Shown piece by piece: positions 1 through 6,379 of a DNA stretch of 6,379 bases. The notes beneath the pieces were generated by a model that was not told the DNA's origin, searched no databases, and saw only the letters and a list, made by a program, of their open reading frames with translations. Location of the stretch: positions 1 through 6,379 of the forward strand of contig JAJFLN010000374.1 in NCBI GenBank assembly GCA_021772705.1. Direction: 5' to 3'. A program made the translations under genes and the position numbers. Numbering within the stretch: position 1 is the stretch's first letter; every line of letters begins with the position of its first letter. This DNA is from Candidatus Cloacimonadota bacterium (GTDB taxonomy: Bacteria > Muiribacteriota > UBA6191 > JACPRK01).

Positions 1-204
1 CTTGATTTGCCGCTCTCTGGCCAAGGCGTCTTCACGAGTGGTGAACTCACAACTGTAGGCGAGACGAATCGGCTTCCTCGTGGCCGTATAGCCGCCGCTC
101 GTTCCAGCTTCGTGCTGGGCAAGGCGCGTTGGAAGGTCGTCTGTGTGACCCACGTAGTAGGAGCCATCGGAACACTCGAGGATGTACAGGAAGAATGGTC
201 TCAT
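1..204 (-). CDS. GIY-YIG nuclease-domain protein (UPF0213/YhbQ-like), 3' part cut off by window edge
   Basis: The minus strand reads 68 codons from an ATG at 204-202 to the window edge with no stop. The start is fixed by an in-frame TGA two codons upstream (210-208). The protein opens MRPFFLYILECSDGSYYVGH: YIL at residues 7-9 is the 'GIY' half and YVG at 17-19 the 'YIG' half of the signature. The usual family residues follow: R27 in the TRLAQH stretch, the GYT...RKP segment at about 38-45, and E64 in ARERQIK, the expected catalytic glutamate. Family members of this small type are about 80-100 residues, so perhaps 15-30 are missing. These single-domain proteins are usually annotated as putative endonucleases, and their cellular role is poorly defined. 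A Shine-Dalgarno sequence is poor: GAGG lies almost against the ATG. The gene diverges from the chemotaxis receptor gene across a 163-bp gap. Family assignment is secure; function is only by family. Confidence 0.85.
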   Translation of the reverse strand, partial: MRPFFLYILECSDGSYYVGHTDDLPTRLAQHEAGTSGGYTATRKPIRLAYSCEFTTREDALARERQIK

Positions 205-302
205 GCCTCAAGGGAGCTACGCCATGCCTGGCCCCTCGACAAGCTCGGGCGAACGGAGGAGGGGACCCCCTACGGGACATGCACCCGTGGCGGAGCCTCA
301 CG

Positions 303-331
303 TTGACAGTCGCCAGGGGCGGTGCTAGTGT
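303..331 (+). promoter_or_regulatory. Sigma70-type promoter with extended -10, for the chemotaxis receptor gene
   Basis: A perfect -35 hexamer TTGACA (303-308) is followed by a 17-bp spacer and TAGTGT (326-331, 3 of 6 match to TATAAT). TGC sits directly before it, making an extended -10. Transcription would begin near 338 and give a leader of about 30 nt before the ATG at 368. The promoter ahead of nusB has the same layout and shares CCAGG in the spacer plus TGCTAG, which supports both calls. The weak -10 is the main doubt. Confidence 0.5.
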
Positions 332-367
332 TCCTGCTCGGATGCGGTCGGACCATTCCCACTCCAA

Positions 368-2527
368 ATGATGAATCAGCGCAAGATCAGTCTCAAAGCC
401 AAACTCGCTTACGCGTTTGGCCTCATACCGATCATGATCTTGGCTCTCGGTGTGGCCTGTCTGTCGAAGTTGAATCAGAACAGCCAGCTCATCGCCGGTT
501 ACACACGCTTGCAGATGGAAGAGCTGCTGGGAAAGCGGACCCAGGTGCAGGAAGGATTCCTCTGGAAGATCTTGCAGGAGAGGCTCGGTGCTCTGGGGGA
601 TCGGGTGGAGGCCAGGTCTTCCTCCCAGCCGTTGCAGCGGACACTGGGCAGCCGGTCGCCCTTGGTTCTGCAGGACAGCGGCGAGTCGACGGCGGCGCAG
701 ATGGCGTCGCTCCTCTCGGATCTCCGGGTGTCGTTCCTCACCGTAGTTGGCCCGGAGGGCAAGACCGTTGCCAGAGCGACGTCACCGGGTTCCGCCAGCG
801 ATTCGGCATTCTCCCAGCGAGGAGGGCCTGGAACGGCTGACCTCCGGTCCCTCTTTGACAAGGCGCTGAAGGGAGCCACCGTCACATCCATCGAGGCTCT
901 ACCTGTCGAGTTGCTACGACTCGAGAAGATCACCGACGCCACGGCCATCCGGGGAGTGACGAGCCCGGGACAGAGCCTTGCGGACCAGGCCAAGGTCGGC
1001 CAGGAATCCCGAGGCTTGACGATGATCGCAGCCGCGCCGGTCTACTCCCCCAGTCGCAGAATCCTGGGCGTGGTCTTTGCCGGCCAGGTGCTGAACAGGA
1101 ACTCGGTCCTCATGGACGAGTTGAAGAGCGCCCTGAACGCCAGCAACGGCTTCATCGCATTGACGCTGGGAGCGCAACGCATCCTCTCCTCGGAGAAGGA
1201 GGACATGAACCAGGCGCTGGTTCAGATTCCCCCCGGTCCCTGGGGTGAGTTCACGAATTCAAAGAGTCTCGCCGGTCAGCACGACCTGGGACTGGGGCGG
1301 GCCATTATCAGGTTGAGCGCCGTGAAGGACACGTCGGATCAGGTCATCGGCGCCCTGCTCTCTGGCGTCCAGGCCAGCGTTTCGGATCAGGTGCTCTACT
1401 CCATCGACAGTTTCAGCGCTTCGGCCCTGGCGAGCACCCGGTCGACGATCATGATGATTGGATTCATCATCATCCTCTTGACCATCGCCGTCGGCTACAG
1501 TCTGAGCGTCCGGATCACGGGCCCGATCCAGTACTTGATCGAAGTCTCCCAGGCCATCACGGCCGGCGATCGAGAGCGGCGCGCCGAAATCGAGAGCGGC
1601 GATGAGTTCGGCTCCCTCGCCGAGGCCTTCAACGTGATGGCCGATACGATCAGCGACAAGATCCAACGGTCCGACGCGCTGATCGGCGAAATCCAGGGCA
1701 GCACCCGAAAGCTCGCCAGTTCGACCAGCGACATCTCCGCCATCGTTCAGCGCCAGGTCAGCGGTGCCACGGAGCAGGCCGCCAGCGTCAACGAGGTGAC
1801 CACCACCTCCGAGGAGATCGCTGCCACGGCGCGTCAGATCTCCGACAACGCAGCAAGCGTCAAGGACATCGCCAACGAGGCCACCCGTGCCTGTCAGAAG
1901 GGTACGGAGGACACGTCCAACGCCATCACCGGCATGGGCTCACTCAAGCAGCACGTCCAGTCCATTGCCGAGAGCATGCTCGTCCTGGGCAAGAACTCCC
2001 AGAAGATCGGCGAGGTCATCAACATCATTGATGAGATCAGCAAGCAGACAAACCTGCTCTCACTGAACGCGGCCATCGAGGCCGCCGGCGCAGGAGAGGA
2101 AGGCAAGCGTTTCGCCGTCGTCGCCGTGGAGGTCAAGCGCCTCGCGGATCGGACGGTGGATGCCACCAAGCAGATCAAGGAACTGATCGATATGATCCAG
2201 AACTCCACGAACAAGACCATCCTCCTGACGGAGGAAGGCAGCAAGTCGGTGGACGAAGGATTCCAGATGGTGGAACAGGTCAGCACGTCTCTGGAGGGCA
2301 TCGTCACCCTCGTCAAGAAGACTGCCCGAGCCGCCAACGAGATCAGTCTCTCAACGGGTCAGCAGACCACGGCTACGGATAACATGGCCCAGTCGATCTC
2401 CGATGTCAGCCGGGTGGCCGCCCAGGTTCTGAAGAGTTCTGAGGACACCCGGAAGACCGTCGGCGACATCAACGATCTGGCCGACCAGCTCCGAGGCCTG
2501 GTCAGCGACGACGCGAGTCAGGCTTAG
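368..2527 (+). CDS. Methyl-accepting chemotaxis protein (transmembrane receptor)
   Basis: This 719-residue receptor senses a ligand outside the membrane and would control a CheA kinase through its cytoplasmic hairpin. Layout: short basic N-terminus; TM1 about 12-32; periplasmic region about 33-358; TM2 about 359-379; HAMP about 380-433; coiled-coil signalling domain about 434-719. The periplasmic part has Cache-like segments: LTVVGPEGKTVARA at 124-137 and AAAPVYSPSRRILGVVFAGQ at 221-240. The hairpin tip is plain at about 553-594 (KQTNLLSLNAAIEAA, then FAVVAVEVKRLADR). It has AAGAGEEGKRF where the classical form is AARAGExGRGF. T478-T487 with E482/E483 fits the methylation-site consensus. The two arms, about 140 residues each, are near the length of a 40-heptad class. 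No CheR-tethering pentapeptide is present at the C-terminus (DDASQA). Two adjacent ATGs (368, 371) could start it; no clear Shine-Dalgarno sequence is seen. No che genes lie nearby, so the ligand and pathway are unknown. The 3' end overlaps the next gene, on the other strand, by 26 bp. Confidence 0.96.
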   Translation: MMNQRKISLKAKLAYAFGLIPIMILALGVACLSKLNQNSQLIAGYTRLQMEELLGKRTQVQEGFLWKILQERLGALGDRVEARSSSQPLQRTLGSRSPLVLQDSGESTAAQMASLLSDLRVSFLTVVGPEGKTVARATSPGSASDSAFSQRGGPGTADLRSLFDKALKGATVTSIEALPVELLRLEKITDATAIRGVTSPGQSLADQAKVGQESRGLTMIAAAPVYSPSRRILGVVFAGQVLNRNSVLMDELKSALNASNGFIALTLGAQRILSSEKEDMNQALVQIPPGPWGEFTNSKSLAGQHDLGLGRAIIRLSAVKDTSDQVIGALLSGVQASVSDQVLYSIDSFSASALASTRSTIMMIGFIIILLTIAVGYSLSVRITGPIQYLIEVSQAITAGDRERRAEIESGDEFGSLAEAFNVMADTISDKIQRSDALIGEIQGSTRKLASSTSDISAIVQRQVSGATEQAASVNEVTTTSEEIAATARQISDNAASVKDIANEATRACQKGTEDTSNAITGMGSLKQHVQSIAESMLVLGKNSQKIGEVINIIDEISKQTNLLSLNAAIEAAGAGEEGKRFAVVAVEVKRLADRTVDATKQIKELIDMIQNSTNKTILLTEEGSKSVDEGFQMVEQVSTSLEGIVTLVKKTARAANEISLSTGQQTTATDNMAQSISDVSRVAAQVLKSSEDTRKTVGDINDLADQLRGLVSDDASQA

Positions 2528-3200
2528 CTGGGACAGCCGCCAGGCCGTTCTTGAGCTCCAGCACCAGCTGTTCGAGACGCTTGGTTGACCGGGGCGTCTT
2601 CTTCCGGATGATCTCCCGGATCCTTCCTTTCCCGTCCAGGACGACCATGTTCAGCCGCCCTCGGGTCACGTTGAAGTCTCTCTGGAGTTCCCGATTCCAG
2701 TCAACGACCCAGTGAATCTCGGTCCGGTCGAATCGCTCCAGTTTGGCGGGCTCGAACTTCTCCCGTGTCAGCTGCACGTGACGATCGATCTCGGTCCGGA
2801 TCTGCTCACTCGCCTTGCCCCGGGACACGACGAAGGGGAGGCTGCCAGGGTAGAGGACGTTGACGAAGACCAGTCCCGGATCTCCCAGGAAGTCCAACGA
2901 CTGATCTGTGAGCCAGGCCTTGGCTTCTGCCTGGCTCTTCTGATCCACGAAGGCGAGAATCGCGATCTTGCCGGCGAGCGTCCCGGGGGAGACAGTCAGT
3001 CCGTGCAGGTCACGCAGCTCGAACTGAGGCGCGTACTGATACTCGAACACCCGTTCCATCCGGTCGACAAATCCATTCACCGCATCGAGCAGGCCGGGCT
3101 TCGACTGAGCGCTGGCTGTCGAAGAATCGAGGAGCAGGGTGGCGAGTGATACAGCGACGATCGCAGTCAAGACGGATCGGGGGGAAGCGTGACGGGCCAT
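2502..3200 (-). CDS. Exported thioredoxin/redoxin-fold protein lacking redox cysteines
   Basis: The chosen start (ATG 3200-3198) gives 232 residues, has GGAG at 3209-3206 five bases upstream, and places a signal peptide at the N-terminus: basic MARHASPR, hydrophobic core about 9-24, likely cleavage after ASA at 29-31. The frame stays open to 3269, but that longer start would bury the signal. The mature part resembles TlpA/AhpC-type domains: APQFELRDLHGLTVS at 57-71, then KIAILAFVDQKSQAEAKAW at 78-96 where a CxxC-bearing strand and helix normally lie, VFVNVLY at 111-117, and NMVVLDGKGRIREI at 184-197 like the usual 'fliDxdGxI'. No cysteine occurs anywhere, and the usual cis-proline before that last strand is absent (TRGRLNMVV). 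Thiol chemistry is therefore unlikely; a binding or structural role outside the cytoplasm is my inference. It diverges from nusB and converges on the receptor gene. The fold call is moderate; function is unknown. Confidence 0.75.
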   Translation of the reverse strand: MARHASPRSVLTAIVAVSLATLLLDSSTASAQSKPGLLDAVNGFVDRMERVFEYQYAPQFELRDLHGLTVSPGTLAGKIAILAFVDQKSQAEAKAWLTDQSLDFLGDPGLVFVNVLYPGSLPFVVSRGKASEQIRTEIDRHVQLTREKFEPAKLERFDRTEIHWVVDWNRELQRDFNVTRGRLNMVVLDGKGRIREIIRKKTPRSTKRLEQLVLELKNGLAAVPAKPDSRRR

Positions 3201-3205
3201 CTGTT

Positions 3206-3209
3206 CTCC
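3206..3209 (-). promoter_or_regulatory. Ribosome binding site that fixes the start of the thioredoxin-fold gene
   Basis: GGAG on the minus strand, five bases (AACAG) before the ATG at 3200. It is the clearest Shine-Dalgarno sequence at any start in the window, and it favours this start over in-frame codons further upstream. Confidence 0.6.
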
Positions 3210-3289
3210 ATCCTTCATCAAGTATCCGGGGGGAGCTGGACTTCGTCTGCTGAATCCCCGTGGTGCCACGACTCTCGCCCCGGCCTTGA

Positions 3290-3318
3290 TTGACTCCGAC
3301 CAGGCTGCGTGCTAGATT
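3290..3318 (+). promoter_or_regulatory. Sigma70-type promoter with extended -10, for nusB
   Basis: TTGACT (3290-3295, 5 of 6 match to the -35 consensus), a 17-bp spacer, then TAGATT (3313-3318, 4 of 6), with TGC directly before it. Transcription should begin near 3325, about 68 nt before the nusB ATG. The spacer shares CCAGG at the same position, and TGCTAG, with the receptor promoter at 303-331. It lies in the 193-bp gap between the divergent thioredoxin-fold gene and nusB. Confidence 0.55.
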
Positions 3319-3337
3319 TCGGCAACCTTGGCTACCG

Positions 3338-3363
3338 GCCAGGATCCTTATCGGATGCCTGGC
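3338..3363 (+). promoter_or_regulatory. Stem-loop in the nusB leader
   Basis: GCCAGGATCC (3338-3347) pairs with GGAT (3353-3356) and CCTGGC (3358-3363), leaving one bulged G (3357) and a five-base loop TTATC. It starts about 13 nt after the predicted transcript start and ends 30 nt before the nusB ATG. No T-run follows, so it is not a typical intrinsic terminator. It may protect the 5' end or affect translation; no role is shown. Confidence 0.4.
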
Positions 3364-3393
3364 TCACGGGGCTGACACTTCTATCCAATCTCG

Positions 3394-3816
3394 ATGATAC
3401 GCAAGCGAAGTCTGGCCCGGCAGGTGGCAATGAAGATCCTCTTCCAGGCTTCCCTCGTCGAGACCGATACAGCCGAGAGTCTGGAGTACTTCCAGGAGGA
3501 TCTGGCGCTGGAACCCGATGTGCTGCAGTTCGCCCAGGAGCTGGTCCAGGGCGCCCGGCTGCACGGCAGCGAGATCGACAGGTCGCTCAAGAAGTTCATC
3601 CAGAAGTGGGACCTTGACCGGGTCGGTAATGTCGAGAAGGCTATACTTCGCCTGGCGGCTTTCGAGCTTCTCTACCGGACCGACATTCCGTCCAACGTGA
3701 CCATCAACGAGGCCGTCGAACTGTGCAAGGAGTTCAGCACGGAATCGTCGAGCAAGTTCATCAACGGTGTCCTGGACAAGCTCGCCCGGGTGCAGTCCGA
3801 GACGACAGCTGAGTAG
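3394..3816 (+). CDS. nusB: Transcription antitermination factor NusB
   Basis: This 140-residue protein has the normal NusB length and is recognisable end to end. NusB is all-helical and cytoplasmic. With NusE (ribosomal protein S10) it binds boxA RNA and helps RNA polymerase read through terminators, chiefly in rRNA operons. Visible marks: the basic first helix RKRSLARQVAMKILFQ (3-18), matching the usual RR-ARE-AL--LYQ form, and the C-terminal block at about 73-131: DLDRVGNVEKAILRLAAFEL, then TDIPSNVTINEAVELCKEFS, then SSSKFINGVLDKLAR. That last block is the family's best conserved part. The ATG at 3394 gives the usual short basic N-terminus; no good Shine-Dalgarno sequence precedes it. The common partners ribH and rpsJ are absent, so the gene stands alone here behind its own promoter. 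Copy A of the repeat begins 13 bp past the stop codon. Before that insertion, nusB and the kinase gene would have been only about 125 bp apart. Confidence 0.97.
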   Translation: MIRKRSLARQVAMKILFQASLVETDTAESLEYFQEDLALEPDVLQFAQELVQGARLHGSEIDRSLKKFIQKWDLDRVGNVEKAILRLAAFELLYRTDIPSNVTINEAVELCKEFSTESSSKFINGVLDKLARVQSETTAE

Positions 3817-3818
3817 GC

Positions 3819-3829
3819 GGCCCTTATCG
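3819..3829. repeat. Left copy of 11-bp direct repeat (target-site duplication)
   Basis: GGCCCTTATCG, identical to 4069-4079. The two copies sit immediately outside the ends of repeat copy A, as expected for the staggered-cut duplication left by a DNA transposase. Confidence 0.75.
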
Positions 3830-4068
3830 CAATGCCCCTGAATTAGTGGCAGGAATGTTTGAAAACGAGGGCTCTGCCCTCGAACTCCCGCCAGGGGCCA
3901 TCGGCCCCCGGACCCGGATGAACAGGTCAAGCTTTCGTATGTCATTCAAGTGTTCATCAGCACTCTCAGTCCCACCAGTCCAATTGGGGGTTTGGGGAAG
4001 CTGGCTCCCCCAACGGGGTGTGGGGCTGAGCCCCACTACAACAAAATCCGTCTTATCTCACCGGCATG
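3830..4068 (+). mobile_element. MITE-like element, copy A (IS4/IS231-like ends)
   Basis: A 239-bp non-coding element, about 92% identical by eye to the inverted copy at 6141-6379, where the match ends at both element ends. Its left end reads CAATGCCCCTGAAT and its right end, read inward, CATGCCGGTGAG, so the ends are short imperfect inverted repeats. An 11-bp direct repeat flanks it. Inside are perfect or near-perfect hairpins: 3866-3882 (7-bp stem), 3891-3911 (9-bp, one A/C mismatch), an imperfect one at about 3949-3964, 3992-4013 (10-bp, one mismatch) and 4020-4036 (7-bp). End sequence and duplication length suit the IS4 family (inference, from remembered IS4 and IS231 ends). It has no transposase and would need one supplied in trans. 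Relative to copy B it has a one-base gap near 3915 that breaks the longest shared reading frame. Confidence 0.8.
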
Positions 4069-4079
4069 GGCCCTTATCG
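4069..4079. repeat. Right copy of 11-bp direct repeat (target-site duplication)
   Basis: GGCCCTTATCG, directly abutting the right end of copy A and identical to 3819-3829. With element and one repeat removed, the nusB downstream region joins cleanly to the sequence ahead of the kinase gene. Confidence 0.75.
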
Positions 4080-4118
4080 GACCACGGGACCACGGGACCC
4101 ACGGGACCACGGACCACG
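4079..4118. repeat. Short tandem repeat, unit GGACCACG
   Basis: Five units in a row: 4079-4086, 4087-4094, 4095-4103 (one extra C), 4104-4111 and 4112-4118 (one G missing). It begins where the right duplication ends and lies about 75 bp upstream of the likely kinase start. It could be slippage-prone low-complexity DNA or a cluster of binding sites; the sequence alone does not decide. Confidence 0.75.
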
Positions 4119-4192
4119 GGGCCGCTTCCAGGGCCGCGGACAGGAGCCCGCCCGCCCCCATCCGGGCAGAGCTGGCGAGAGGTTCCCTCCCC

Positions 4193-6106
<1,914 letters not shown>

Positions 6107-6112
6107 CGAGGC

Positions 6113-6134
6113 CCGGCGGACCGCAGGCCGGTTT
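6113..6134 (+). terminator. Weak possible terminator after the kinase gene
   Basis: CCGGC (6113-6117) can pair with GCCGG (6127-6131) over a nine-base loop and is followed by only three T's. It sits in the 34-bp gap between the kinase stop and repeat copy B. The short stem and short T-run make it doubtful. The hairpins within copy B, read just afterwards, could end transcription as well. Confidence 0.2.
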
Positions 6135-6140
6135 AGGACC

Positions 6141-6379
6141 AATGCCGGTGAGGTAAAACGGATTTTGTTGTAGTGGGGCTCTGCCCCACACCCCGTTGGG
6201 GGAGCCAGCTCCCCCAAACCCCCAATGGGACTGGTGCGACTGAGAGTGCTGATGAGCACTTGAATGACATACGAGAGCTCGACCTGTTCAATCGCGGTCC
6301 AGGGGCCAATGGCCCCTGGCGGGAGTTCGAGGGCAGAGCCCTCGTTTTCAAACATTCCTTCCACTCATTCATGGGCATT
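6141..6379 (-). mobile_element. MITE-like element, copy B, inverted relative to copy A
   Basis: The 239 bp up to the window edge match copy A in reverse orientation with about 18-19 differences, counted by eye. The outer ends are AATGCC (6141-6146) and GGCATT (6374-6379), a perfect 6-bp terminal inverted repeat, so the element seems whole. Read inward, the ends are AATGCCCATGAAT and AATGCCGGTGAGGTAAAAC. Hairpins are better preserved than in copy A: 6173-6189, 6196-6217 (10-bp perfect stem), 6245-6260, 6299-6319 (9-bp perfect stem), and one in the CGAGGGC/GCCCTCG pair near 6330-6345. A reading frame starting MFENEGSALELPP is open through this copy on the minus strand and on into the antisense of the kinase gene; I do not regard it as a gene. 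The right-hand flank is outside the window, so a target duplication cannot be seen. Confidence 0.8.

Noticed and set aside
214..242. Minus-strand promoter TTGTCG-17-TAGCTC for the GIY-YIG gene
   Set aside because: Both hexamers are weak matches, and it would put the transcript start almost on the ATG. The layout resembles the other two promoters, but not closely enough to call.
7..371. Plus-strand frames of 80-99 codons near the left edge, and a minus-strand frame at 47-367
   Set aside because: The plus-strand frames and the 47-367 frame are shadows of, or out of frame with, the GIY-YIG coding sequence and its promoter region, and show no family resemblance.
3201..3269. Longer start for the thioredoxin-fold protein (255 residues from 3269)
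   Set aside because: It would place 23 residues before the signal peptide, and the start at 3200 has a good GGAG five bases upstream.

Overview
The window is bacterial chromosomal DNA of fairly high GC content. A receptor with two membrane segments and a periplasmic sensor domain, and an exported thioredoxin-fold protein with a Sec-type signal peptide, suggest a motile, probably diderm bacterium. Nothing here fixes the phylum, so I leave it open. There is no phage, plasmid, CRISPR, rRNA or tRNA signal.

Layout: (1) 1-204, minus strand: 5' part of a small GIY-YIG nuclease-domain gene (UPF0213/YhbQ-like) that runs off the left edge. (2) 303-331: a sigma70-type promoter, then 368-2527, plus strand: a complete methyl-accepting chemotaxis receptor (TM, Cache-like sensor, TM, HAMP, signalling hairpin). 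(3) 2502-3200, minus strand: an exported thioredoxin/redoxin-fold protein with no cysteines, overlapping the receptor tail-to-tail by 26 bp. (4) 3290-3318: a second promoter very like the first, a leader hairpin, then nusB (3394-3816, plus). (5) 3830-4068: a 239-bp non-coding, hairpin-rich repeat (copy A) bounded by an 11-bp direct duplication. (6) 4079-4118: a short GGACCACG tandem repeat. (7) about 4193-6106, plus: a soluble hybrid sensor histidine kinase (GAF, HisKA, HATPase_c, receiver). (8) 6141-6379, minus: a second, inverted copy (B) of the repeat, ending at the window edge.

The most notable structure is the pair of roughly 92% identical inverted repeats around the histidine kinase gene. 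Their short terminal inverted repeats (AATGCC...), the 11-bp duplication around copy A, the lack of a believable coding sequence and the five internal hairpins make them MITE-like elements. Their ends resemble those I recall for the IS4/IS231 transposase family. Copy A sits between nusB and the kinase gene. It has captured the apparent upstream ATG of the kinase reading frame, so the real kinase start is probably a TTG further downstream.

Functionally this looks like ordinary core and signalling genes with mobile repeats inserted, not a dedicated gene cluster. The receptor has no che genes beside it. The kinase carries its own receiver domain and has no other partner in the window.
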